Shown here: positions 23,761 to 37,364 of the stretch, piece after piece
Position numbering within the stretch: position 1 is the stretch's first letter
Layout of the letters: every line of letters starts with the position of its first letter
Source of the DNA: Dermacentor variabilis
Taxonomy: Eukaryota > Arthropoda > Arachnida > Ixodida > Ixodidae
Direction: 5' to 3'
NCBI RefSeq assembly: GCF_050947875.1
Contig: NW_027460291.1
Coordinates: 29,139,589-29,203,588 of the forward strand
DNA length: 64,000 nucleotides
Position numbers and translations under genes: made by a program
The notes under the pieces: model-generated
Told to the model about the DNA's origin: nothing
Databases searched by the model: none
What the model saw: the letters and a program-made list of their open reading frames with translations, nothing else

Positions 23761-26700
23761 ATAACAAAATTTCGACTCGCACTATAGTTGTGCGTCACTT
23801 CCGCGTGGGATTCACCATACACATTTGTCTTGCGGAGAAAACCTAACGCTGGTGGCGGGGGAGGGGGGAGGGTGGGGCGTGAGTTCCCGCCCTAACAAAA
23901 TTTCAAACCATACACGTTCGTGTTCCCGAAAATGCGTAAATCTGGGCAGGGGTTGTTCCCGCCCTAACAAAATTTCGGCTCGCACTACAGTTGTGCGTCA
24001 CTTTGCGTGGGACTCACTTTACACGTTCGTGTTGCGGAGAAAGCCTAACGCTGGGGGGGGGGGGGGGGTAGTTCTCGCACTAACTAAATTTCAGCTTGCG
24101 CTATATTTGTGCATCGCTTGCGCGTGGGATTCACCATACACGTTCGTGTTGCGGAGAAAGCCTAACGCTGGGGACTGGTTGTTCCCGCCCTAACAAAATT
24201 TCAACTTGACTATAGTTGTCGATCATTTCCGCGTGGGATTCACCATGCACGTTCCTGTGGCGGAGAAAGCCTAATGCTGGAGGGGGTGGGGGAGTTCCCG
24301 CCATAACAAAATTTCGGCTCGCACTATAGTTGTGCGTCACTTCCACGTGTGATTCATCATACACATTCGTGTTGCGGGGAAAACCTAACGCTGGTGGCTG
24401 GGGAAGGGGGGGGGGGGCGTGAGTTCCCGCCTTAATAAAATTTCAGGTTGCACTACACTTGTGCCGCACTTCCGCGTGGGATTCACCATACATGTTGTTC
24501 GTGTTGCCGAGAATTCCTAACGCTGGGGGGGGTGGTTGCGCGCCCTAAAAAAATTTCAGCTTGCGATATAGTTGAGCATTACTTGCTCGTGGCATTCGCC
24601 ATACGCGTTCGTGTTGCGGAGAAAGCCTTGCGGTGGATGGGGGGGGGGGGGGAGGGAGTTCCATACACGTTCGTGTTTCGGAGAAAGCCTAACGCTGGGG
24701 GAGGGAGTTCCCGCCCTACAAAATTTCAGCTTGCGCTATAGTTGTGCGTACCTTAACCGTGGGATTCACCATACACGTCTGTGTTGCGGAGAAAGCCTAA
24801 CGCTGTTGTCGGGTTGTTGTCGCCCTAACAAAATTTCTGCTTGCGCTATTGTGCATCACTTGCACGTGTTATTCAAGATACACGTTCGTGTTGCGGAGAA
24901 AACCTAACGCTGGGGAGGGGTTGTTCCCGCCCTAACAAAATTTGAGCTTGCGCTATAGTTGTGCATCACTTGCCCGTGGGATTCACCATACACGTTGGTG
25001 TTACGGAGAAAGCCTACGCTGAGGAGGGTTTGTTCCCGCCCTAACAAAATTTCAGCTTGCACTATAGTGGTTCATGACTTGCGCGTGGGATTCACCATAC
25101 ACGTATGTGTTGCGGAGAAAGCCAAACGCTTGGGGGTGGGAGCTCCCGCCCTAACAAAATTTCAGCTTACACTATAGTTGTGCGGCACTTCCGCGTGGGA
25201 TTCACAATACACGTTCGTGTTCTGGTGAAACCCTAACGCTCGGGAGGGGTTGTTCCCACCCTAACAAAATTTCAGCTTGCGCAAAAGCTGTGCATCAGTT
25301 GCGCATGGGATTCGGCCTACACGATCGTGTGGCGTAGAAAGCCTAATGCTGGAGTGGGGCGGGGGGGGGGGATGTTCCCGCCCTAACAAAATTTCGGCTC
25401 GCACAATAGTTGTGTGTCACTACCGCGTGGCATTCACCATACACATTCGTGTTGCGGAGAAAACCTAACGCTGATGGGGGGGGGGGGGTGGCGTGAGTTT
25501 CCCGCGCTAACAAAATTTCATCTTGCACTATAATTGCGCGGCACTTGCGCGCGGGATTCACCATACAAATTCGTTTTCCGGAAAAAGCGTAAATCTGGGG
25601 AGGGGTTGTTCCCGCCCTAACAAAATGTCAGCTTGCGCTACACTTGTGCATCACTTGCGCGTGGGATTCACCCTACACGTTCATGTTGCGGAGAAAGCCT
25701 AACGCTAGGGGGGGACGGGGAAGTTCCCGGCCTAACAAAATTTCAGCTTGTGCTATAGCTGTGCATCACTTGTGCGTGGGTTTCACCCTACACATTCGTG
25801 TTGAGGAGAAAGCCTAACGCTTGCGTGGGGGAGGGAGTTCCCGCCCTAAGAAAATTCCAGCTTGCGCTATACTTGTGAATCAGTTGCGCGTGGGAATAAC
25901 CATACACGTTCGTGTTGCGGAGAAAGCCTAACGCTGGGGAGGGGTTGTTCCCGCGCNNNNNNNNNNNNNNNNNNNNNNNNNNNNNNNNNNNNNNNNNNNN
26001 NNNNNNNNNNNNNNNNNNNNNNNNNNNNNNNNNNNNNNNNNNNNNNNNNNNNNNNNNNNNNNNNNNNNNNNNNNNNNNNNNNNNNNNNNNNNNNNNNNNN
26101 NNNNNNNNNNNNNNNNNNNNNNNNNNNNNNNNNNNNNNNNNNNNNNNNNNNNNNNNACGTTCGTCTTGCGGAGAAAGCCTAACGGTGGGGGGTGGGATAG
26201 AGTTGCCGCCACAACCAAGTTTCAGCTTGCGCTATACTTGTGCATCACTTGCGCGTGGGATTCAGTATACACGTTCGCCTAACACTGGGAGGGGGGAGTT
26301 GCCGTCCTAAAAAATTTCAGTATAGACGGTCGCATTAAGTAAAAAAAGCAGGGAGGGGGGAGTTCCCGCCGTAACAAAATTTCAGCTTGCACTATAGTTG
26401 TGCGTCACTTCCGCGTGGAATTCACCATACACGTTCGTGTTTCGGAGAAAGCCTAACGCGTGGGGGAGGGGAGTTCCATACACGTTGGTGGTGCGGAGAA
26501 AGCCTAACGACGGGTCGGGGGGAACTTCCCGCCCTAAGAAAATTTCAGCTTGCGCTACAGTCGTGCATCAATTGTGCGTTGGATTCACTATACAAGTTCG
26601 TGTTGCGGAGAAAGCCTAACGCTTGTGGGCGAGGGGGGCGTTTGCGCCCTCAGAAAATTTCTGCTTGCACTATATTTGAGCGTCACTTCCGCATGGGATT

Positions 26701-29700
26701 CACCATACACGTTCGTGTTGCGGAGAAAACCTAACACTGACGTAGGGGGGACTTCCCACCCTAACAAAATTTCAGCTTGCACTATAGTTCTGCCTCAATT
26801 CCGCGTGGGATTCACCATACATATTCGTGTTGCGGAGAACGCCTAAAGCTGGGGAGGGGTTGTTCCCGCCCTAACAAAATTTCAGCTTGCGCTATAGCTG
26901 AGCATCACTTGCGCGATGGATTCACACTACACGTTCGTGTTGCGGATAAAGCGTAACGCTGGAGTTGGAGGGTTGGGGGTTCCCGCCCGAAAAAAGTTTC
27001 AGCTTGCACTACACTTGTGCATAACTTGCGCGTGGGATTCACCATACACGTTCGTGTTGCGAAGAAGGCCTAATGCTGGCGGGCAGGGGGGTGGGGTGTT
27101 CCCGCCGTCACGAAATTTCAGCTTTCACTATAGTTGTGCGTCACTTCCGCGTGGGATTCACCATACACGTTCGTGTTGCGGAGAAAACCTAACGCGGGGG
27201 GGGGGGGGCGGGGGAGTTTTCGCCCTAGATATGTTTCAGCTTGCGCTATACTTGTGGATCACTTGGACGTGAGATTTACCATACACGTTCGTGTTGCAGA
27301 GAAAGCCTAAAGCTGGGGAGGGGTTGTTCCCGCCCTAACAAAATTTCAGCTTGCGCTATAGTTGTGCATCACTTACGCGTGGGATTTACCATACACGTTC
27401 GTGTTGCGCAGAAAGCCTAACGCTGGCGTGGCGGGGAGGGAGTTCCCGCCCTAACAAAGTTTCAGCTTGCGCTATACTTGTGCGTCACTTCCGCGTGCGA
27501 TTCACCATACACATTCGCGTTGCGGAGAAAACCTAACGCTGGCGGGGGGGGGGGGGGGGGGGTAGTTCCCCCCCAAACAAAATTTCAGCTTGCACTAAAG
27601 TTCTGCGTCACTTCCACGTGAGAATCACCATAATTATTTGTGTTGCGGAGAAAACCTAACGCGGGCGGGCAGGGGGGGGTGTTCCCGCCCTCACAAAATT
27701 TCAGCTTGCACATTAGTTGTGCGTCACTTCCGCGGAGGATTCACCATACACGATAGTGTTGCGGAGAAAACCTAACGCTGACGTAAGGGGGACTTCCCGC
27801 CCTAACAAAATTTCAGCTTGCACTATAATTCTGCATCACTCCCGCGTGGGATTCACCATACATATTCGTGTTGCGGAAAAAAGCCTAACGCGAGGGGAGG
27901 AGAGGTTTTGCCCTAGATATGTTTAAGCTTGCGCTATACTTGTGCATCACTTGGACGTGGGATTCACCATACACGTCGTGTTGCGGAGAAAGCCTAATGC
28001 TCGGGAGGGGTTGTTCCTGCCCTAACAAAATTTCAGGTTGCGCTATAGCTGAGGATCACTTGCGCGGTGGATTCACAATGCACGTTCGTGTTGCGGAGAA
28101 AGCCTGACGCTGGGGAGGGGTTGTTCCCTCCCTATCAGAATATCAGCGTGCGCTATAGTTGTGCATCACTAGCGCCGGGGATTCACACTACACGGTCGTT
28201 TTGCTGAGAAAGCCTAACGCTGGAGTAGGGGGGCTGGGGGGTTCTCGCCCTAACAAAGTTTCAGCTTGCACTATACTTGTGCATCACTTGCGCGTGGGAT
28301 TCACCATACACGTTCGTGTTGCGAAGAAGGCCAAATGCTGGCGGGCAGGGGGGGGGGGGGGCGGGTGTTGCCGCCGTCACGAAATTTCAGCTTGCACTAT
28401 AGTTGTGCGTCACTTCCGCGTGGGATTCACCACACACGTTCGTGTTGCGGAGAAAACCTAACGCGGGGGTGGGGGGAGAGTTTTCGCCCTAGTTATGTTT
28501 CAGCTTGCGCTATACTTGTGCATCACTTGGACGTGAGATTTACCATACACGTTCGTGTTGCGGAGAAAGCCTAAAGCTGGGGAGGGGTTGTTCCCGCGCT
28601 AACAAAATTTCAGCTTGCGTTATAGTTTTGCATCACTTGCGCGTGGGATTCTCCATACACGTTCGTGTTGCGGAGAAAGCCTAACGCTAGGGGGGTGGGA
28701 ATTCCCGCCCTAAGAAAGTTTCAGCTTGCGCTATAGGCCAAATGCTGGCGGGCGGTGGGGGGGGTAGTTCCCCCCCTAACAAAATTTCAGCTTGCACTAA
28801 AGTTCTGCGTCACTTCCGCGTGGGATTCACTATGCTTATTCATGTTGCAGAGAAAACCTAACGCTGGCGGGCTGGGGGGGGGGGGGGTGTTCCGGCCATA
28901 ACAATATCTCAGCTTGCACTATAGTTGTGCGTCACTTCCGCTAGGGATTCACCATACACATACGTGTTGCGGAGAAAATCTAACGCTGGCTGGAAGGGAC
29001 TTCCCGCCCTAACAAAATTTCAGCTTGCCCTATAGTGCTGCGTCACTTCCCCGTGGGATTCACCATACATATTCTTGTTGCGAAGGAAACCGAACGCTGG
29101 CGGGGAGGGTGGGGGGAGGTCCCGGCATAACAAAATTTCAGCTTGCACCATAGTTGTGCGTCACTTCCGCGTAGGATTCACCATACACGTTCGCGTTGCG
29201 GAAAGAAGCCTCACGGGGGGGAGGGGGGGCGTTGTTCCCGCCCTAACAAAATTTCAGCTTGCGCTATAGTTGTGCATCACTTGGGCCTGGCATTCACTCT
29301 ACACGTTAGTGTTGCGTAGAAAGCCTAACGCTGGCGTGGGGGGGGGGGGGGGGGGGGGTTCCCACCCTAACAAAGTTTCTGCTTGCGCTATGTTTGTGCG
29401 TCACTTCCGCGTGCGATTCACCATACAAATTCGCGTTGCGCAGAAAACCTAACGCTGACGGGGGGGGGGGGGGGGGGGACTTGCCGCCCTAACAAAATTT
29501 CAGCTTGCACTACAGTTCTACGTCACTTCCCCGAGGGATTTACCATACTTATTCGTGTTGCAGACAAAACCTAACGCTGGCGGGCACGGGGGGGGGGGGG
29601 GGGGAGGTGTTCCCGCCCGCACAAAATTTCAGCTTGCACTATGGTTGTGCGTCACTTCCGCGTGGGATTCACCATACACGTTCGTGTTGCGGAGAAAACC

Positions 29701-32700
29701 TAACGCTGACGGGGGGGGGGGGGGGGGGGGACTTGCCGCCCTAACAAAATTTCAGCTTGCACTACAGTTCTACGTCACTTCCCCGAGGGATTTACTATAA
29801 ATATTCGTGTTTCGGAAAAAAGCCTAACGCCGGGGGGGGGGGGGGGCGGAGTTTTCGCTGTAGATGTGTTTCAGCTTCCGCTATCCTTGTGCATCACTTT
29901 GACCTGGGATTCACCATACACGTTCGTGTTGCGGAGAAAGCCTAAAGCTGATGAGGGGTTGTTCGCGCCCTAACAAAATTTCAGCTTGCGCTATAGTTGT
30001 GCATCACTTGCGCGTGGGATTCGCCATACACGTTCGTGTTGCGGAGAAAGCCTAACGCTAGGGGGTGGGAGTTCCCGGCCTAACAAAATTTCAGCTTGCG
30101 CTATAGTTCTGCGTCACTTCCGCGTGGGATTCACCATGCTTATTCATGTTGCAGAGAAAACCTAACGCTGGCGGGCAGGGGGGGGGGGGGGGGGGGTGTT
30201 CCCGCGCTCACGAAATTTCCGCTTGCACTATAGTTGTGCGTCACTTCCGCATGGAATTCACCATACACGTTCGCGTTGCGGAGAAAACCTTAACGCGGGG
30301 GGGGGGGGGGGGGGAGTTTCGCCCTAACAATGTTTCAGCTTGGGATATAGTTGTGCTTCACTTGCGCGTGGGATTCACCATACACGTTCGTGTTGCGGAA
30401 AAAGCCTAAACCTAGGGGGGGGGGGGGAGGGGGGAGTTCTCCCCTTAGAAAATTTAAGCTTGCACTAGCGTTCTGCGTCACATCCGCGTGGGATTGACCA
30501 TAGACGTTCGTATTGAGGAGAAAAGCTAATGCTGGCGGGCGGGCGGGGGGAGTTCCCGCCCTAACAAAATCTCACCTCGCACTATAGTTGTGCGTCACTT
30601 TCGCGTGGGATTCACCATACACATTCGTGTTTCGAAGAAAACCTAACGCTGGCGTGGGGGGGGACCTCGCGCCCGAACAAAATTTCAGCTTCCACTATAG
30701 TTCTGCATCACTTCCCAGTGGGATTCATTATACATATTCGTGTTCCGGAGAAAACCTAACGCTGGTGGGGAGGAGGGGGGAGTTTCCGCCCTAGCAAAAT
30801 TTCAGCTTGCACTATAGTTGTACGTCCCTTCCGCGTGGGATCCAACATACACGTTCATGTTGCGGAGAAAACCTAACGCTGGTGGAGGTGCGGGACGTCC
30901 CGCCCTAACAAAATTTCAGCTTGCACTATAGTTGTGCGTCCCTTTCGCGTGGGATTCACCATACACATTCATGTTCCGGAGAAAACCTAACGCTGGCAGG
31001 GAGGGGGGGATATCCCGCCATAACAAAATTTCAGCTTGCACCATGGCTGTGCGTCACTTCCTTGTGGAATTCACCATACACGTTCTTGTTCTGGAGAAAT
31101 CCTAACGATGGAGAGGGGTTTTTCCCGTCCCAACAAAATTTCAGCTCGCGCTATAGTTGTGCATTATTTGCGCGTGGGATTCACCTTACATGTTCGCGTT
31201 GCGGAAAAAAGCCTAACGCGCGGGGGGGGGGGGGAGTTTTCGCCCTAACAAAGTTTTAGCTTGCTCTATACTTGTGCATCTCTTGCGCGTGGGATTCCCC
31301 ATACACGTTCGTGTTGCGGAGAAAGCCTAACACTGGGAGGGGGGAGTTCCCTTCCTAACAAAATATCAGCTTGCACTATAGTTCTGCGTCGCATCCGCGG
31401 GTTATTCACCATACACGTTCGTGTTGAGGAGAAAACCTAACTCTGTTGGGGGGTGAAGTTCCCGGCCTAACAAAATCTCAGCTTTCGCCATAGTTGTGCA
31501 TCACTTGCGCGTGGGATTCACCCTATACGTTCGTGTTGCGGAGAAAGTCTAACGCTGGTGTAGGGGGGGGGGGGGGGGAGTTCCCGCCCTAACAAAGTTT
31601 CAGCTTGCGCAATAGTTCTGCGTCACTTCCGCGTGGGATTCACCATACTTATTCGTGTTGCAGAGAAAACCTAACGCTGGCGGGCAGACGGGGGGGGGGG
31701 GTGTTCCCGCCGTCACGAAATTTCAGCTTGCACTGTAGTTGTGCTTCACTTCCGCGTGGGATTCACCTTACACGTTCATGTTGCGGAGAAAACCTAACTA
31801 TGACGGGGGGAGGGGGGGGGACTTCCCGCATTAACAAAATTTCAACTTGCACTATAGTTGTGCGTCCCTTCCTCGTGGGATTCACCATACATATTCGTGT
31901 TGCGGAAAAAACCCTAACGGTGGGGGGGGGGGGGGGAGTTTTCGCTCTATATATGTTTCAGCTTGCGCTATACTTGTACATCACTTGGACATGGGATTCA
32001 CCATACACGTTCGTGTTGCGGAGATACCCTAAAGCTGGGGAGGGGTTGTTCCCGCCCTAACAAAATTTCAGCTTGCGCTATAGTTGTGCATCACTTGCGC
32101 TTGAGATTCACCCTACACGTTCGTGTTGCGGAGAAAGCCTAACGCTAGGGGGGTGCGAGTTCCCGCCCTAACCAAGTTTCAGCTTGCGCTATAGTTGTGC
32201 ATCACTTGCGCGTGGGATTCACCATACACGTTCGCGTTGCGGAGAACGCCTAAAGCTGGTGGGGGGGGGGGGGACTTCCCCCCGTACAAAATTTAAGCTT
32301 GCACTATAGTTCTGCGTCACTACCACGGGGGATTCACCATACACGTTCGTGTTGAGGAGAAAGCCTAACACTGGTGGGGGGGGGGGGAGGAGTTCCCGCC
32401 CTAACAAAATCTCAGCTTGCACTATAGTTGTGCGTCACTTCCGCTAGGGATTCACCATACACATACGTGTTGCGGAGAAAATCTAACGCTGGCGGGAGGG
32501 GACTTCCCGCCCTAAATTTCAGCTTGCCCTATAGCTGTGCGTTACTTCCCCGTGGGATTCACCATACATATTCTTGTTGCGGAGAAAACCTAACGCTGGT
32601 GGAGGTGGGGGACTTACCGCCCTAACAAAATTTCAGCTTGCACAATAGTTGTGCGTCACTTTCGCGTGGCATTCACCATACACATTCGTGTTCCGGAGAA

Positions 32701-35190
32701 AACCTAACGCTGGGGAGGGGTTGTTCCCGCCCTATCAAAATTTCAGCGTGCGCTATAGTTGTGCATCACTTGCGCGTGGGATTCACCATAAACGCTCGTC
32801 TTGCGCAGACAGCCTAACGCTGGTAGGGGGGAGTTGCCGCCCTAACAAAATTTCAGCAAGCGCTAGAGTTGTGCACAATTGCGCGTGGGATTAACCATGC
32901 AAGTTCGTGTTGCGGAGAACACCTAACACTGGGTGGGGGGTGGGGAGTTCCCGCCCTAACAAAATTTCAGCTTACGCTATAGTTGTGCATCACTTGCGCG
33001 TGGGATTCACCGTACAGGTTGGTGTTGCGGAGAAAGCCTAACGCTTGGAGGTGGGAGTTCCCGTCCTAGCAAAATTTCGGCTCGCACTGTAGTTGTGCGT
33101 CGCTTCCACGTGGGATTCGCCATACACGTTCGTGTTGCGGAGAAAACATAACGCTGGTGGGGTGAGTTCCCACCCTAACAAAATTTCAGCTTGCGCTATA
33201 TTTGTGCATCACTAGCGCGTGGCATTCACCGTACAGGTTCTTGTTGCAAAGAAACCCTAACACTTGGAGGGGGGAGTTCCCGTCCTAGCGAAATTTCAGC
33301 TTGCGCTACAGTTGTACATCACTTGCGCGTGGAATTCACCATACACGCTCTGGTGTCGGAGAAAGCCTAACACTTGGAGGGGGGAGTTCCCATCCTAGCA
33401 AAATTTCGGCTAGCACTATACTAGTGCGTCATTTCCTCGTGGGATTCACCATACACGTTCGTGTTCCGGAGAAAGCCTAACGCTGGGGAGGGGTTGTTCC
33501 CGTCCTAACAAAATTTCAGCTTGTGCTATTGTTGTGCAATATTTGCGCGTGGGATTCACCATACACGTTCGTGTTGCGGAGACAACCTAACGCTGGCGGG
33601 GGGCGAGATGCCGTCCAAAACAAAATTTCAGCAAGCGCGATTGTTGTGCACAATAGCGCGTGGGATTCCCCATATACGTTCGTGTTGCGGAGAACACCTA
33701 ACACTGGGTGGGGGGCCGGGAGTTCCCGCCCTAACAAAATTTCAGCTTACGCTATAGTTGTGCATCACTTGCGCGTGGGATTCACCATACACGTTCGTGT
33801 TGCGTTGACAACCTAACGCTGGCGGGGGGGGGGGGGGGGGGGGGGGGGGAAGGGGGGAGTAGTTTTCGCCCTAACAGAGTTTCAGCTTGCGCTATACGTG
33901 TGCATCACTTGCGCGTGGGATTCACCATACACGTTCGTGTTGCGAAGAAAGCCTAACACTGGGGAGGCGTTGTTCTGCCCTAGCAAAATTTCAGATTGCG
34001 CTATAGTTGTACATCAATTGCGCGTGGGATTCACCATAAACGTTCGTGTTGCGGAGAAAGGCTAACGTTGCGAGGGGGGCGAGGACTTCCGGTCCTAACA
34101 CAATATCTGCTGGCGCTACAGTCGTGCATCATTTGTGCGTGGGATTCACCATACACGTTCTCGTTGCGGAAAAAAACCTAACGCGGGGGAGGGGGGTGGA
34201 CGGAGTTTTCGCCCTAACAAAGTTTCAGCTTGCGCTATACTTGTGCATTACTTAGCGTGGGATTCATTATACACGTTCGTGTTGCGGAGAAAGCCTAACA
34301 CTGGGAGGGGGGAGTTCCCATCCTAACAAAATTTCAGCAAGCGCGATAGTTGTGCACAATTGCGCGTATGATTCACCATACACGTTCTTTTTGCGGAGAA
34401 AGCCTAACGCTTGGAGGGGGAGTTCCCATCCTAACAAAATTTCGGCTCGCACTATAGTTGTGCGTCACTTCCGCGTGGAATTCACCATACACGTTCGTGT
34501 TGGGGAGAAAACCTAACGCTGGTGGGGGGGACGGGGGGGTGAGTTCCCGCCCTAACAAAGTTTCAGCTTGCGCTACAGTCGTGCATCAATTGCGCGTGGG
34601 TTCACCATACACGTTCGTGTTGCGGAGAAATCCTAACGCTGGGTGGGGGGCGAGGAGTTCCCGTTCTAACAAAATTGCAGCTTGCGCTATAGTTGTGCAT
34701 CACTAGCGTGTGGGATTCACCATACACGTACGTGTCGCGGAGAAAGCCTAACGCTGGCGGCGAGGGGGAGTTCCCGCCCTAACAAAAATTCACCTTGCAC
34801 TATAGTGCGCGTCATTTCCGCATGCGATTCACCATACAGATTCGCGTTCCGGAGAAAACCTAACGCTGGTGGATGTGGGGGACGTCCCGCCCTAACAAAA
34901 TTTCAGCTTGCACTATAGTTATGCGTCACTTCCTCGTGGGATTCACCATACACTTTCGTGTTCCGGAGAAAACCTAACGCTGGCGGAGGGAGGGGTGGGG
35001 GGGGGTGAGTGTTAGTGCGGGATTTCCCGCACTAACAAAGTTCCAGCTTGCGCTATACTTGTGCATCACTTGCGCCTGGGAGTCACCATACACGTTCGTG
35101 TTGCGGAGAAATTCTAGCGCTTCGGGGGGGGGGGGGGGGGATTTCCTGCCCTAACAAAATTTCAGCTTGCTCTGTACTTGTGCATCATGC
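23761..35190. repeat. 113-bp tandem array, right block
   Basis: Continuation of the array. Together with the left block it holds roughly 125 units, counting the gap as array. G runs vary from about 4 to about 27 (for example 27543-27562, 29339-29358 and near 33823-33849). Some units lack parts: near 28735 and 26310 units are truncated, and 26466-26490 repeats the CATACACGTT region early. The last recognisable unit ends near 35190. Confidence 0.95.
25957..26156. other. Assembly gap, 200 N
   Basis: Exactly 200 unknown bases lie inside the tandem array. A round number usually marks a gap of unknown size, so the true array length cannot be read from this window. Confidence 0.98.
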
Positions 35191-35904
35191 CCAGTTTTTT
35201 GTGACCGGCTCATCTTATTTTAAAGCAGAACCAGCTTGCTGTGTTTAACCTACTGGCGAGGCGTGGGGCAAAGTATTATAATCAGCCGTGCCGAACGATT
35301 ATTGTGCCTCACGGCATGAAATCGTCGGACTCTCAAATGTTGGAACTACTGAATCTCTGACCAGAGATAGTCTATGTGGCGTTGCAGGCTCAGTTTTTAT
35401 CACCACCAAAAATCTAACCGCACCTCTTACATGTTTAACTGTCGAATTTCATTGGGTAATCAGGACATTGGGTAATCAGGTAATCAATTCGAATAGGACA
35501 CCTACGTGAACCTTTTCTAAAGGCATGTATCACTTCTGAATTTATCGATTTCGCTTGCGGGCTGTTTCTATATAACGTTTATACTAGCACTTGTTTCGTG
35601 ACAGGAGCAAGAACAACATATATTTCATATTTTTCAGAAATGGAGGTCACTTTTTGGTGACGTATGCTGAAAATTTGAGCTGTGTGATTGCTGATGTGCC
35701 CTGAAAACAGTTGCTGAATACTCACTCTCGCTCCATCTTGTTATGTATTATACACAATATTTAGTTGTTTACCCCCGGTATCCTCAGTAAACAATGCGGG
35801 GCATGGTGTATCTATTTTCTTCGAAGTACGGAGCGACGTTCTTAGGGACGAGCGATAAATGTTTATTTTGTGTCGGGTCACAACAGCCATTGTAGAAAGT
35901 CACT
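35191..35904. other. Unassigned non-coding stretch
   Basis: AT-rich sequence after the array, with no gene recognised. It contains a small duplication, TTGGGTAATCAGG near 35454-35466 and 35468-35480. Confidence 0.55.
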
Positions 35905-36048
35905 AATTCATTACTTAAATGATATTGCGCGGCACTAAAAAATGACATGGACGTGAGAGAAGACGACACACCAAGCGCTTGGTGTGTCGTCTTCTCTCAC
36001 GTCCGTGTTGTTTTTAGTGTCACGCAATATCATTTAAGTAATGGATTA
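35905..36048. repeat. Long near-perfect palindrome
   Basis: The two 72-base arms meet at AAGC|GCTT (35973-35980). The inner 30 bases per arm (ACGTGAGAGAAGACGACACA and CCAAG inwards) pair almost perfectly; the outer part (TTACTTAAATGATATTGCG) also pairs, with a few mismatches around 35935-35950. No ORF lies inside. It could be a fold-back or MITE-like element. Confidence 0.9.
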
Positions 36049-37235
36049 CCAACTCGCCCGGAATGCTGCTCTCATTAAGTTCACTAATCGAAGCATTCCA
36101 TGGTGTCCTACTGCCGCTACTTGAAATGTTTCCTAGACTTCTAAAACAACTGCACCACAACGAATTTAAACGTTCGTGAAATAAGGGACAATTTTAAGCA
36201 AAATGCGTTGCGAAACTTCTACTTTCATGCTTTTAATGCAACTGTTGCAGATACTCATACTGAACCATTGTTTTTCCATGTGCTTCAGTGAATCATACGA
36301 GATTCGTAGTTTGTTTCTCTGGTGTGCGCGGTGAGCTAAACAGGGCATCTTGTTTATGTCCGGGGAAAATTAGGGGCATGGATAGGTTAAATACGCGCTT
36401 CTCTGTAGAATACGTATGCAAGTTGTCCGTAGCGTTATTGGTGTGTTTTACGAGTGGTGTAAAACCCGTAATGCTGCGCTGGAATAATTTCACCTATAGA
36501 TGAAATCAAATCTTGCGAACTTATGGGGAACAGTTCGACAAGTTTATGTGCGATGGTAAGTGCATGTGGATAAAATACCGCTTTATAAAAAATCGTAAGC
36601 AATATTTCGAAAGTATCACGCTGCTGCTATACCTAGGTTTCCCAACGTGCAATATATCGCGAAGTTTTAACGCTTCTGCCTTATTTAGAAGCGTTGCGAA
36701 TAATTGCTGAATCCTCTTTTCTTCTGTTTACTTTTTCATGCAGAAGGTTCACCCGGTGTCCTCACTGAACTAGAGGAGGTAGCTTCTTTGCGTTTGGTGA
36801 CTTTAAGGACTAGGTAATGGGTGATGTGTAGGCAAAGTTCAAAGTAGATGTGTAATTGAGGCTTTCGAATAAATCACGTCTGCAAGCACTCTAGAGTGTT
36901 GTGAGCAAGTCTAACGAGGGGGACAGAATTGAGCCCGCCGCTCTGGCAGAAGTATGAAAGCCACCAAGAATTTAGCGAAAATTGTACATTGTGGAAACTG
37001 TGCCAAGTTAAATGTGGTTTAATCAAACATACCCGTTGTAAAAAAAATCATATTCAAGTGTTAGAGCGTTTGATATGGCCGCTATGAGCTAAACTTCCCG
37101 GTGTCCCGACAAAGCTGTATAGGTTAGAACAGGTTTATATTTCTTGGAAAAGGAATGGAGGTCATGGTAAGGGCCATGTGCAACAAGCGTTTTATATTGC
37201 AAAAGGATGGATACGTCGGCTAGTTGGTAACGCAT
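36049..37235. other. Unassigned AT-rich stretch
   Basis: No gene is recognised; short open frames only. Confidence 0.55.
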
Positions 37236-37364
37236 TATGAGAAAAACTTAGAGCGATATAAACACACAGGACGCATAAAAGGAAGACACACCACACGCGA
37301 GCAGTGATGTGTGTTCGTTTTTTACGTCCTGTGTGTTTATATCGATCTAAGTTTTTCTAATAAA
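37236..37364. repeat. Second long palindrome
   Basis: The left arm contains GAAAAACTTAGAGCGATATA and AACACACAGGACG. The right arm carries their reverse complements (CGTCCTGTGTGTTTATATCG and ATCTAAGTTTTTC). Arms are about 60 bases with a small centre near 37298-37303. It is similar in style to the palindrome at 35905 but not homologous by eye. Confidence 0.88.

Noticed and set aside
19620..35190. Dozens of open frames of 60-150 codons with repeated HHTRSCCGE-like products
   Set aside because: They arise because the 113-bp unit has few stop codons. Frames shift with the G run, and no start, domain or codon pattern supports a protein.
19620..35190. CRISPR-like array
   Set aside because: Units are contiguous and similar throughout, with no unique spacers, and the context is eukaryotic.
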